Shown piece after piece: positions 16,467 to 24,134 of a stretch of 64,000 bases of DNA; the stretch's first letter is position 1, and each line of letters starts with the position of its first letter. Under the pieces are notes generated by a model. That model worked only from the letters and a program-made list of their open reading frames with translations. It made no database searches and was not told the origin of the DNA. The position numbers and the translations under genes are program-made. Location of the stretch: positions 3,410,001 to 3,474,000 of the forward strand of contig NZ_JAIWJX010000002.1 of assembly GCF_023149135.1 (NCBI RefSeq), written 5' to 3'. The stretch comes from Fictibacillus marinisediminis (lineage in GTDB: Bacteria; Bacillota; Bacilli; Bacillales; Fictibacillaceae).

Positions 16467-17235
16467 GGTTATTGATATCTCATTATGGCAGCTTCTTTCC
16501 GCTTACCTGTTCATTGTCATTTTAACAATCATTGTAAAGTGGAGAGGAATAGCGAGGGAAAAAGAAATCGTAATCGGTACGCTGCGGATGACGATCCAGC
16601 TTGTGTTAGCCGGTTATGTTCTCACTTATTTGCTCAAGCATCCTCACCCTGCATTAACGGTCCTCATTCTCGTTCTTATGGAAGGTTTTGCGGTCTATAA
16701 CGTCTTTAAACGAATAAAACACGAACTGTCTCCATCTTTGAAAAAGGTAGTCGCTCTCTCAATGACCATCGGAACTCTCATCAGTCTGTTGTTTTTCAAT
16801 TATGTGGTCATCCAGTTCTCTCCGTGGTATGAACCGAGATATGTGATACCCATTGCCGGAATGATCATCGGAAATGCGATGACAGGCGTAACGCTTGGAG
16901 TCAATCATTTAGTAGAAGGTATGGAGAAACAAAAACATATGGTGGAGGCGGCTCTTATGCTAGGTGCTTCTCCAAAGGCCGCCACTAAAGAACTTGTGGA
17001 TCTGGCGTTTGATTCCGCTATTCTGCCTACCATCAACTCCATGGTCGGGATGGGAATCATATTTCTGCCGGGAATGATGACCGGGCAGATTTTGTCCGGC
17101 ATCTCTCCGATCACCGCGATCGAATACCAGATCGCCATCATGCTTGGCATCGCAGGCTCTGTTGCTTTCAGTGTCATTATCTTCGTCCAGTACGGCTACC
17201 GCACGTTTTTTAATGAACGGGCGCAATTGAAATAG
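16456..17235 (+). CDS. ABC transporter permease, FetB/YbbM (UPF0014) type
   Basis: 259 residues with about seven hydrophobic segments. It contains the family blocks TIQLVLAGYVLTY, AGMIIGNAMTG and GMMTGQILSG. UPF0014 members pair with the small ATPase encoded just upstream to make an exporter implicated in iron homeostasis. The start overlaps the ATPase gene by 11 bases with GGGGCGTGGAGC ahead. The pair is on the plus strand against the surrounding genes. Confidence 0.88.
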   Translation: MKDKVIDISLWQLLSAYLFIVILTIIVKWRGIAREKEIVIGTLRMTIQLVLAGYVLTYLLKHPHPALTVLILVLMEGFAVYNVFKRIKHELSPSLKKVVALSMTIGTLISLLFFNYVVIQFSPWYEPRYVIPIAGMIIGNAMTGVTLGVNHLVEGMEKQKHMVEAALMLGASPKAATKELVDLAFDSAILPTINSMVGMGIIFLPGMMTGQILSGISPITAIEYQIAIMLGIAGSVAFSVIIFVQYGYRTFFNERAQLK

Positions 17236-17244
17236 GTTATATTT

Positions 17245-17370
17245 TCGGTGAGACACGCAGGCGCTTGCGCCGATATGGTTTACCGTACGCCCCGCGAAAA
17301 GCGAGCAGCCTGAAACGGAAATCAACCACTCTCAGTAAGCAACAAGGATGACGAAAACAGCTGTGGTTTC
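17245..17370 (-). repeat. Dispersed Bacillaceae-type intergenic repeat, copy 1
   Basis: Read on the minus strand it has the order GCTGTTTTCGT..., TGTTGC, GTGGTTGATTTCCGTTTCAG, CTGCTCGCTTTTCGCGGGG, then a GC-rich palindromic GGCGCAAGCGCC segment. It matches the copies at 17395, 19306, 19546 and 62966. Non-coding. Confidence 0.85.
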
Positions 17371-17394
17371 TTCGGGAGCGCATTTTTGTAGATA

Positions 17395-17490
17395 ATCTTC
17401 ATCGCTAATGTGATTGGAGTGCAAGGTGCGAGACTCCAGCGCACGCCCCGCGGAAAGCGAGCAGCCTGAAACGGAAATCAACCACTTCTA
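17395..17490 (-). repeat. Dispersed intergenic repeat, copy 2 (short)
   Basis: Same orientation as copy 1. It keeps the core (GTGGTTGATTTCCGTTTCAG, GCTTTCCGCGGGGCGTGCGC) and the end block GAGTCTCGCACCTTGCACTC, but the middle palindromic part is missing, giving a short form. Confidence 0.85.
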
Positions 17491-17501
17491 TGTTAGTCTA
17501 T

Positions 17502-18221
17502 TTACAATCCGGCTTCTGTAAGCTCGTAGAAATGCCTCCCGCAAAGCTTTTGGATGCTGGCAGAATACTCAGGCTCATAACTGATCAGCGCACATGTTGA
17601 AGGGCCTGCTGAATGTTCCATCGGCAGGCTGCATGTAAACGTTCTTGAACTCCTGGTTAAGATCTCGAGCTCATGTGTGATGCCTTTCGAGCCGACGGGA
17701 AGGATTTCATAAACCCCTTCCGTATGTAAAAGTTTTTGAAAAAGGGAAAGCGGAAGAACGTCCTCATGGCGGGAAATCACTTCTTCTCCAACCAATGGCA
17801 CGCCGATCACAGCATATTTTGCATGTGGCGGAGTAAAGTTCAGCCGAAGTGCCGCTTGATTTGCTTTGCCAATCATCGTAAAAGAAGAAGCAGACTGCAG
17901 CATCTTCATGTTGCTTTCCGTACTTCCTGTAATCTCTACACTTTTTAAATCCAGCTCAGCAATCGTCTGTTCCGCACCCCTTACAAGCTCCGTCCATGCT
18001 TCTTTCCCATTGAAAGAATGAATGAGAAAGGAAAACGGCACTGCTCCAGCCGCCATCACTTCCATAACACAGACTCGGGCACCGAAAGCCGCTACGATAG
18101 AATAAGGAACGTGCACTGTATCCAAAGGAAGGTTTCCAATCGCTCCTGAATTATCGGCTGCCATCACAATGTATTCATCTGAACCCAACTCCAATAACGT
18201 TACATCACGATTTGTTTTCAT
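17502..18221 (-). CDS. cblS: Alpha-ribazole kinase CblS (PurM/ThiL-like)
   Basis: 239 residues. An AIR-synthase/ThiL-like N-terminal part has EYIVMAADNSGAIGNLPLD (metal/ATP-binding aspartate) and AFGARVCVMEVMAAGAVP. A GVPLVGEEV block begins the C-terminal domain. In Listeria and Geobacillus the pair CblT/CblS imports and phosphorylates alpha-ribazole so that it can join cobinamide without CobT. Here it directly follows a CblT-like S component (17-base overlap) and a PduO adenosyltransferase, which supports the call. RBS AAGGAT. Confidence 0.82.
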   Translation of the reverse strand: MKTNRDVTLLELGSDEYIVMAADNSGAIGNLPLDTVHVPYSIVAAFGARVCVMEVMAAGAVPFSFLIHSFNGKEAWTELVRGAEQTIAELDLKSVEITGSTESNMKMLQSASSFTMIGKANQAALRLNFTPPHAKYAVIGVPLVGEEVISRHEDVLPLSLFQKLLHTEGVYEILPVGSKGITHELEILTRSSRTFTCSLPMEHSAGPSTCALISYEPEYSASIQKLCGRHFYELTEAGL

Positions 18222-18705
18222 GATTTATCCTTACGTTTGATCGGTCAAAGACAGGCCTCAGCCTTGGAATGAGCAGCTGAGCTGCCACCCCGTTGAGCAC
18301 TGCTGCCACAACTAATCCAGGGATAAAAGCAAGTACCGCAGCTTTTCCGAGTACCGGCCAAAAACAAAGCGGTGCCGCTATGCCGTTTCCTGCAATAAAG
18401 ACCAGGATCGCTGCCATCTTGAAATTCCGCCGATAGAGGATTCCAAAACTAAAGCTTAGCAGCCCCATCTGAACAGCGATGAGAAGATGAAGCGGCCCCA
18501 GCGGAAAACCAGATAGGCCGGCAGACATGAGATGCCCTATACAGCCAACAGCCATTCCTGCTAGAGGAGACATCAGTGCTCCGGCGGCCAGTGCCGGCAT
18601 GGAATCAAAGGCCACACTCCCGACAAGGGCTGGAATCTTAATAAAAGAACCAGCCACAGACAAGGAGAGGAAAGCGATAAATATGGTGAATTTTTTATTC
18701 AGCAT
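18205..18705 (-). CDS. cblT: Alpha-ribazole ECF transporter S component CblT
   Basis: 166 residues from the ATG at 18705 (MLNKKFTIFIAFLSL); a longer frame overlaps the adenosyltransferase gene too far. It is hydrophobic throughout, with about five or six helices and small-residue-rich segments such as GALMSPLAGMAVGCIGHLMSAG, typical of ECF S components. Its fit between pduO and cblS identifies it as the alpha-ribazole transporter CblT. The start overlaps the upstream gene by 11 bases with GGAGG about 14 bases away, so it is probably coupled. The shared ECF energising module is not in this window. Confidence 0.8.
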   Translation of the reverse strand: MLNKKFTIFIAFLSLSVAGSFIKIPALVGSVAFDSMPALAAGALMSPLAGMAVGCIGHLMSAGLSGFPLGPLHLLIAVQMGLLSFSFGILYRRNFKMAAILVFIAGNGIAAPLCFWPVLGKAAVLAFIPGLVVAAVLNGVAAQLLIPRLRPVFDRSNVRINHENKS

Positions 18706-19279
18706 CAGCTTTGCGTTTTCCTCCGCGGAAAACAATGGCACTCCGCTCGTATTCCACATCGTTGACACCGGCACGGAAATTGATGACACGGGCGATGGCG
18801 AAAAAGTAATCAGATAGTCTGTTCACGTACTTTAAAACAACCGGGTTGATCTCATTATCCTGCTTCAGTTCAACGATTTCACGCTCCCCGCGCCTTGCTA
18901 CCGTACGGCAAACATGAATAGCAGCCGACGCTTCAGAACCGCCCGGCAGAATAAAACGCTCCAGGTCCGGCGCTTCTTTAATGTACTCGTCGATCCGCTC
19001 TTCCAAGAACGTGATCATATCCGCGTTCGCTTTATAAGGATAGTCCTTTTTCACTGAAGACAGATCTCCGCCGCAGTCAAAAAGCTCATGCTGAATCTTT
19101 ACCAGTTCATTGCGGATGTCATCGAACTTGGCGTCCTGCAGCTTGGTAACCGCCAGGCCGACAAAACTGTTCAATTCATCCAGTGTACCGTAGGCTTTCA
19201 CCCTGATATGATTCTTATCAAGCCTTCCTCCAATCACACTAGTCTTCCCTTCATCTCCTGTACGCGTGTATAGCTTCAT
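18695..19279 (-). CDS. pduO: Cob(I)alamin adenosyltransferase, PduO type
   Basis: 194 residues. The N-terminal ATP-binding YTRTGDEGKTSVIGG (4-18), the central RTVARRGERE and the C-terminal YVNRLSDYFFAIAR are diagnostic. The trimeric enzyme transfers 5'-deoxyadenosyl from ATP to Co(I) corrinoid, making coenzyme B12 or adenosylcobinamide. B. subtilis has the homologue YvqK. A strong AAGGAGATG RBS precedes the ATG. It begins a three-gene group with cblT and cblS, separated from the main B12 block by two repeat copies. Confidence 0.95.
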   Translation of the reverse strand: MKLYTRTGDEGKTSVIGGRLDKNHIRVKAYGTLDELNSFVGLAVTKLQDAKFDDIRNELVKIQHELFDCGGDLSSVKKDYPYKANADMITFLEERIDEYIKEAPDLERFILPGGSEASAAIHVCRTVARRGEREIVELKQDNEINPVVLKYVNRLSDYFFAIARVINFRAGVNDVEYERSAIVFRGGKRKADAE

Positions 19280-19305
19280 TGTTAATCATCTCCTTATTAT
19301 TTTAA

Positions 19306-19545
19306 GGCTGTTTTCGTAACCTTTGTTGCTCTTGGGAGTGGTTGATTTCCGTTTCAGGATGTTCACTTTCCGCGGGGCGGGCGGTGAACATCCTCCCGCA
19401 AGACAAGGAAGGCTTCGGCAGCGTTATATCGCACGAAGAAAATGTGAAATTCATTTTCTAGGAGTCTCGCACCTTCCACTTCAATCAACTTGTCAATGAA
19501 GCTCTTTACAATAAGGTTCCCAAAGCAACCATCTTTTAGAAAGGC
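19306..19545 (+). repeat. Dispersed intergenic repeat, copy 3
   Basis: Begins GGCTGTTTTCGTAACCTTTG and carries the core GTGGTTGATTTCCGTTTCAG, CTTTCCGCGGGGCGGGCGGT, an AAGGAAGGCTTCGGCAGCG segment, GAGTCTCGCACCTTCCACTT and ends with a TTTTAGAAA boundary. The interior from 19402 to 19468 is almost identical to 63109-63175 in copy 5. Together copies 3 and 4 fill the 491-base gap 19280-19770; no gene is visible in it. Confidence 0.9.
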
Positions 19546-19760
19546 TGTTTTCGCAATCTTTGTTGCTTTTTGGGGTGGTCGATTTACGTTTCAGGATGCT
19601 CGCTTTCCGCGGGGCGTGCGCTGAGCCTCCTCGGCGCATGCGCCTGCGTAGTCTCACCTGTCACGCTTTCCCCGCAGGAGTCTCGCACCTTGCACTCCAA
19701 TCAACAATCAATGAAGACGAAAATATTCTAAAAACAACAATCTTTTAGAAAAAAGCCTTT
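19546..19760 (+). repeat. Dispersed intergenic repeat, copy 4
   Basis: Immediately follows copy 3 in tandem. It begins GGCTGTTTTCGCAATCTTTG, has GATTTACGTTTCAGGATGCT and CTTTCCGCGGGGCGTGCGCT, a GGCGCATGCGCC palindrome, and the end block GAGTCTCGCACCTTGCACTC, closing with TTTTAGAAAAAAGCC. Open frames within it are by-products of the repeat. Confidence 0.9.
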
Positions 19761-19770
19761 AGAAAAGAGC

Positions 19771-20199
19771 CTATTTTAAAGTCTGTGGCAGCCCATACCA
19801 GATAACATCGACTCTCTCGGCGGCCATGACTACATCCTGATAAAACCAGCCGGTCACATCGCGCCATAATCTATTTTCCTTTTCCATCGGCACAATTCCT
19901 TTACCGATGTCTGTTCCGATCAGAACAAGACAGCGACCGGGTTCAGAAGCCTCCCAAGCGAGCCAGGTCTGAAGCTTCTTTTGCAGAGCTGTTCTTCCGC
20001 CGCTTTCGTTCTTCTCTACAACCTTCTTCACAAGCTGCTCCAATCCTTCAAGAACGACGAGTGAAGTTGTAAAATCACCCGTTTCCCAGCCAGCTTTCTC
20101 ATAGCTATTGAACCAGCCTTCATCTATCCTTGAGGCAGAATAGTGCTGCTGCACCCATTTGGCTTTGCCGTGAAAGGCGCCTCCTGTAACAAAGTGCAT
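19771..20199 (-). CDS. Short CobU-family protein with degenerate P-loop
   Basis: 142 residues, shorter than CobU (about 180-200). The P-loop position reads GGAFHGKAKW instead of GG-x-R-S-G-K-S, so the phosphate-binding Ser/Thr is lost, and the segment with the guanylylated histidine is absent. The C-terminal half is well kept: GTDIGKGIVP, NRLWRDVTGWFYQD and VIWYGLP match the CobU end motifs. The full-length CobU in this operon has the opposite pattern. The product may partner with it, regulate it or handle cobinamide-phosphate. The start lies 76 bases inside cobC, with AGGGAGG 11 bases upstream. Confidence 0.7.
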   Translation of the reverse strand: MHFVTGGAFHGKAKWVQQHYSASRIDEGWFNSYEKAGWETGDFTTSLVVLEGLEQLVKKVVEKNESGGRTALQKKLQTWLAWEASEPGRCLVLIGTDIGKGIVPMEKENRLWRDVTGWFYQDVVMAAERVDVIWYGLPQTLK

Positions 20200-20786
20200 C
20201 GTTTTTTCAACCTCCCTTTGGTCTCATTCCAGTAAAGGGTGTATCCTTTGCCATGTGAGACCGGCCATGCCCACATTTCTCTTCGTTCCGGAGCAAACTC
20301 TGACAATAAATAACGGATTGGGCCTCCATGAGTAACAACGATTACATGCCCGTTCTCTTCCGCCGACGGCCAAATCTCACGGTGCCAGGCACCGCGAACA
20401 CGATTTTCAAAGTCTTGATAGCTCTCTCCTCCAGGAGGACAGACTCCAATAGGATCATCAATCCAGTCCCTGTAACGTTGAATTCCGCAAAGATCGCCGT
20501 ACGTTTTTCTTTCCCATTCCCCAAAATGCATCTCGCGAAATGCCGGACTGATCTGCAGCTTACTCTCCGGGAAAAGAATCTCAGCGGTCTCTATACATCG
20601 CATTCTATCACTTGCAAGGATAGCACCCGGCTCGGGATACCCTTCATTTCTATGTAATTTGTTTAGCTCAATCCGCCCCTCTTTACATAAGGGGGGATCA
20701 CAATACCCGATATATTTCTTTTGTTTATTTTCCTCCGTCAGACCGTGGCGAAGGAGAGTAACAGCCAGCCTCCGAACCATAGCCAT
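20124..20786 (-). CDS. cobC: Histidine phosphatase, CobC-like (alpha-ribazole/AdoCbl-5'-phosphate phosphatase)
   Basis: 220 residues. The catalytic LLRHGLTEEN (H14), ASDRMRCIETA, and VVTHGGPIRYLL are the histidine-phosphatase superfamily signatures; the position between cobS and a CobU-like gene makes it CobC, which removes the 5' phosphate in the last step of nucleotide-loop assembly. It overlaps cobS by 49 bases at the start and the next gene by 76 bases at the end. Bases 20381-20393 inside it form the palindrome GGTGCCAGGCACC, also found elsewhere in the window. Confidence 0.85.
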   Translation of the reverse strand: MAMVRRLAVTLLRHGLTEENKQKKYIGYCDPPLCKEGRIELNKLHRNEGYPEPGAILASDRMRCIETAEILFPESKLQISPAFREMHFGEWERKTYGDLCGIQRYRDWIDDPIGVCPPGGESYQDFENRVRGAWHREIWPSAEENGHVIVVTHGGPIRYLLSEFAPERREMWAWPVSHGKGYTLYWNETKGRLKKRCTLLQEAPFTAKPNGCSSTILPQG

Positions 20787-21559
20787 GTTTCCATCCCTTC
20801 CGAAAGTGCGCCTAGTGTGTCTCCCGTAATCCCTCCAAACTGGCGGAGAAAGAACGTTTTACTTAAGAAAAATACAGCTAAGCCTAAAAGGAACAAGCTC
20901 ATAAACAGAAGAATCGCTCCTGTAAGGCATGCTCCAATCCCTGCCAGCAGGAGATAGATCGCATAAACAGCAAAGGCTTTGCCTGAAATGTTCTGCTTCA
21001 TGGCAAAAGCCATACCTTCCTCTCTGGCAAGAGGAGCTGAAACCAGCAGGCTGCCCATACCGATTCGGGCGAAGAAAGGAATGAGCAGAAACAGCAGCCA
21101 AACGTGCTGCGGAACCATTTTCACTGTTTCATAGATAAAAAGAAACCGCCAGCTCAATAGAAAAAGGACAGACAATACACCGAATGCTCCAGTCCTGGGA
21201 TCCTTCATGATCTGCAGCCTTTTTTCTTTATCGCCGTATGAGAAGTAGGCATCACTGCAATCCATCCACCCGTCGAGATGCAAGCCGCCTGTCAAAACGA
21301 TCGAGAAGCAGAACAGATAAAAGCTCGTCATCGACACCGGGATAACGTTTTGCTGCGCCAGGAAATGAGCCTGAACAGAAGCCAATCCTCCGAGAAGCAG
21401 TCCGGCACCTGGATACCAATACACACTCCACCTGCTCGTTTCTTTTGTCCATGGAAACGCAGTGCGGATCGGCAATGCGGTTAAGAACTGAAGAGCCAGG
21501 CCAAAACCGTATAAGGCATTAAACCGGACAGGAGGTGCATTGTTTTTCATCTGCATCAT
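20738..21559 (-). CDS. cobS: Adenosylcobinamide-GDP ribazoletransferase (cobalamin synthase) CobS
   Basis: 273 residues, a polytopic membrane protein (about seven helices). It has the family motifs GGLHLDGWMDCSDA, KDPRTGAFGVL and GGITGDTLGA. It joins AdoCbi-GDP to alpha-ribazole (or its phosphate) at the membrane, giving adenosylcobalamin. It overlaps cobU by 41 bases upstream and cobC by 49 bases downstream, a compact operon. The exact start among early methionines (MMQMKNN) is uncertain. Confidence 0.95.
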   Translation of the reverse strand: MMQMKNNAPPVRFNALYGFGLALQFLTALPIRTAFPWTKETSRWSVYWYPGAGLLLGGLASVQAHFLAQQNVIPVSMTSFYLFCFSIVLTGGLHLDGWMDCSDAYFSYGDKEKRLQIMKDPRTGAFGVLSVLFLLSWRFLFIYETVKMVPQHVWLLFLLIPFFARIGMGSLLVSAPLAREEGMAFAMKQNISGKAFAVYAIYLLLAGIGACLTGAILLFMSLFLLGLAVFFLSKTFFLRQFGGITGDTLGALSEGMETWLWFGGWLLLSFATV

Positions 21560-22121
21560 ACCCCTTCCTCAAAATGGGCATGCCCAGTTCCACCTGGTAC
21601 ACCCAATGCGCTTCAGAGACAATCTGCTGATGAAGCTCCCCCATCATCTTCATAAAATAGAAGGTCCCTTCATCAATAGAGGGCAAGTCCTGGAACACTT
21701 CGTTTGATACGACGATGAGTGCGGCGCTGCTTTTTTTAATCATTCTTAATCCATCCATGATCTTGCGGAATACTTCTGATCGGAACATTTCGTTTTCCCA
21801 CTGGTTGTTGTTTTCTTTCCAGCCGTCAAACAGCTCATTGCTGACAAGATTGGTCAAGCAGTCCAAGAGAATGACATCCTTTTTTCCATATTCATTTACC
21901 AATTCATGAATGTTTCTTGGCTGTTCCCACGTCCTCCAGCTATACCCGCTGTTCAGACGATCCGCCTGGTGCCTGGCGATCCGCTCACTCATCTCCCCAT
22001 CCTGATGTTCGTTCGTTGCAATATAGTGAAGCGGTTTCTCATTTTTTCCATGATAAACGGCGGACATTTCGGCAAATGAGCTTTTCCCGCTCCTGACACC
22101 TCCGGTAATAAAGATCATCAT
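21519..22121 (-). CDS. cobU: CobU-family adenosylcobinamide kinase with atypical C-terminus
   Basis: 200 residues from the ATG at 22121, chosen because it overlaps the cobD stop as ATGA; a GTG at 22133 is an alternative. The P-loop GGVRSGKSSFAE (7-18) is intact, as is the RIARHQADR segment containing the histidine that becomes guanylylated. But the C-terminal motif normally N-E-V-G-x-G-I-V-P...R-D-x-x-G-x-x-N-Q reads SNEVFQDLPSIDEGTFYFMK, losing the conserved positions. Kinase activity is likely; full bifunctionality is doubtful. A short paralogue with intact C-terminal motifs is two genes downstream. Confidence 0.87.
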   Translation of the reverse strand: MMIFITGGVRSGKSSFAEMSAVYHGKNEKPLHYIATNEHQDGEMSERIARHQADRLNSGYSWRTWEQPRNIHELVNEYGKKDVILLDCLTNLVSNELFDGWKENNNQWENEMFRSEVFRKIMDGLRMIKKSSAALIVVSNEVFQDLPSIDEGTFYFMKMMGELHQQIVSEAHWVYQVELGMPILRKGYDADEKQCTSCPV

Positions 22122-23197
22122 CTCGCTTTCCACCCTTCAAGTGCAGCCAATAAGCGGTCATTCTCCTCTGGAGTTCGAATGGCGAGGCGGATATAATGGC
22201 CATCCAGCCCTCTAAAATTAAACGTATGCCTGACGATCATCCCTTTTATCATTAAATATTTAATGAGAGCAAGCTGAATCTTTTCTTCTCCACTCTCCCT
22301 TAACAAGTAAAAGTTAACGGTGGAAGGAGAGGTTTCAAATCCAAGCTTGTCGAGGATCGGAAAAATCCGCTCTCGCTCAACTGCTGTTTTCATCGCAATT
22401 TCATCTGCAAATTCTTCTTGTTCCAGACAGAGTATACCAAGCTTTTGGGCAGGACCGTTCACACTCCAGGGAGGCTGAAATTTCTCTAATTTTCCGATCT
22501 GTTCTTTGGATGACATGGCATACCCTAAACGAAGTCCCGGCAAGTGAAACATCTTCGTCAATGACCGCAGGAGGATCAGGTTGGAATACTTTTTCATCAA
22601 GTGAACGGCGGATACGGGCTTTTCTAAAAAGTGAACAAACGCTTCATCCACGACGAGTGTAACATGGTGGCATTCGCACAAAGCAACGATAGCTTCCAAA
22701 TTGTTCAAATCCAATGCTGTTCCTGTCGGATTATTCGGGTTGCAAAGGAAACAAAGCTTTTTCCCGTGGAGTTTTTCATTCAGCTCTTGGAGATCCGGCT
22801 GCCAGCCTTTCTCTTTTCGGGTTACATAGAAGTCCACATTACAATCGTTCACCTTACACGCATCCTCGTATTCTGAGAAAGCAGGTGCTGCAATCAGTAC
22901 GTTCGTGCCCCGATAGGCTTGAGCAATGAGAAAAATCAGTTCAGCAGCCCCATTCCCTGCGAGAATCTGGTCTGCATTCAGCCCTTCTTTTTCAGAAACG
23001 AATTGAACGAACGGCTCAGCCGAGGGATCAGGATACTGCAGAATATCTTCATAAAGGCTGAACCACATATCCTTCATTCTTCTTCGTGCAGGATACGGAT
23101 TTACATTCACACTAAAATCAATGCTGTTTTCATCCAGGCTGATCTTCAAGGAATTGGCCAGTAGCTGCGGATTAGCGCCATGATTGGGCAGCAACAA
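22118..23197 (-). CDS. cobD: L-threonine-O-3-phosphate decarboxylase CobD
   Basis: 359 residues, fold-type I PLP enzyme. HGANP at the start, FLCNPNNPTG (substrate/PLP contacts) and SLTKMFHLPGLRLGY (the Schiff-base lysine) define the CobD/HisC-like group; cobalamin context makes it CobD, which makes (R)-1-amino-2-propanol phosphate for CbiB. The TTG start at 23197 has GGGAGGG 7 bases upstream and lies inside the end of cbiB (26-base overlap). HisC would be the alternative, but it is in a cob operon and the his operon is elsewhere. Confidence 0.9.
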   Translation of the reverse strand: MLLPNHGANPQLLANSLKISLDENSIDFSVNVNPYPARRRMKDMWFSLYEDILQYPDPSAEPFVQFVSEKEGLNADQILAGNGAAELIFLIAQAYRGTNVLIAAPAFSEYEDACKVNDCNVDFYVTRKEKGWQPDLQELNEKLHGKKLCFLCNPNNPTGTALDLNNLEAIVALCECHHVTLVVDEAFVHFLEKPVSAVHLMKKYSNLILLRSLTKMFHLPGLRLGYAMSSKEQIGKLEKFQPPWSVNGPAQKLGILCLEQEEFADEIAMKTAVERERIFPILDKLGFETSPSTVNFYLLRESGEEKIQLALIKYLMIKGMIVRHTFNFRGLDGHYIRLAIRTPEENDRLLAALEGWKAR

Positions 23198-24134
23198 TAT
23201 ACATCCCTCCCGCTGCGATCAAAATGATCGTAAACCACATGACAGCACGCTCCATGATGGCTATTGTTCTTTCTATATGTATAGCTTTCAGGCTGTAGGT
23301 CTGACGGCCGATGAACGGGCGATAGGAGACCTGGCCTTTATAATAATTCGTGCCTCCAAGCCGTATGCCGAGAATTCCCGCGACTGCCGCTTCACCCCAT
23401 CCGCTGTTCGGGCTCGGATGGTTCCTTGCCTGTTCCTTCAGCCACGATAAGGTAAACCGTTTTTTCCCCAGCCCTCCTGCAGCCATAAGAAGCGCAGTTA
23501 GCCGGGCTGGCACGTAATTTAATAGATCATCAAGCCGGGCAGATGCCCAGCCAAACTCTTTATATCTCTCATTCTTGTAGCCTACCATGGAATCACACGT
23601 ATTCACTGCCCGGTACAGCAAGGCAAGCGGTGCTCCTCCAATAAAAGCAAAGAAAAGAGGTGCGGTTACCCCGTCGCTCGTATTTTCGGCAACTGTCTCC
23701 ACTGTCCCTCTTACAATCTCAGAATGCGGCAGATGTTCTGTATCTCTTCCGACTATCCAGCTTAATTTTTTTCGAGCCTCCTCCAGATCACCGCGAAGAA
23801 GGGGGGCGTAGACAGATAATCCTGCTTCTTTAAGCCCTCTAGCTGCAATGGTCGTTGAGATGAGCACAGATTCTATGAATATCCCTAACACAAGGTGGAT
23901 GGAATAAGCATACCGTACGATGATAAAAGTTAGCACTATTGTAATAGAAAGAAGAATAAAAAGCATGATCAAACCCTTCAGCTTTTTCCAGCCCCCGCGG
24001 TTCAGTGCCTGGTCCATAAGAGAAATCATTTTGCCAAACCCTCTTACCGGATGCGGCAGCCAGCGAGGGTCTCCGATGAGCTGGTCGATGATCAAAGCGA
24101 GTATAATGGATAATAAATGAAGAGCAATGATCAT
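23172..24134 (-). CDS. cbiB: Adenosylcobinamide-phosphate synthase CbiB
   Basis: 320 residues, integral membrane protein. DQLIGDPRWLPHPVRGFGKMI at the N-terminus, GRDTEHL, AENTSDGVTAPLFFA and NPNSGWGEAAVAG-like segment (HPSPNSGWGEA) are typical CbiB/CobD(Pseudomonas) motifs. It links adenosylcobyric acid to aminopropanol phosphate. The start overlaps the BtuD-CbiZ stop (ATGA). It acts on the cobyric acid released by CbiZ, so it completes cobinamide remodelling. Confidence 0.95.
   Translation of the reverse strand: MIIALHLLSIILALIIDQLIGDPRWLPHPVRGFGKMISLMDQALNRGGWKKLKGLIMLFILLSITIVLTFIIVRYAYSIHLVLGIFIESVLISTTIAARGLKEAGLSVYAPLLRGDLEEARKKLSWIVGRDTEHLPHSEIVRGTVETVAENTSDGVTAPLFFAFIGGAPLALLYRAVNTCDSMVGYKNERYKEFGWASARLDDLLNYVPARLTALLMAAGGLGKKRFTLSWLKEQARNHPSPNSGWGEAAVAGILGIRLGGTNYYKGQVSYRPFIGRQTYSLKAIHIERTIAIMERAVMWFTIILIAAGGMYIVAAQSWR

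Noticed and set aside
19560..19748. ORF in the repeat after pduO, and its near twin at 62983-63237
   Set aside because: Both come from the dispersed repeat and have no RBS; their resemblance only reflects repeat identity.
22118..23197. HisC-type histidinol-phosphate aminotransferase for this PLP enzyme
   Set aside because: It is embedded in the cobalamin operon with overlapping neighbours and starts with HGANP as CobD proteins do.
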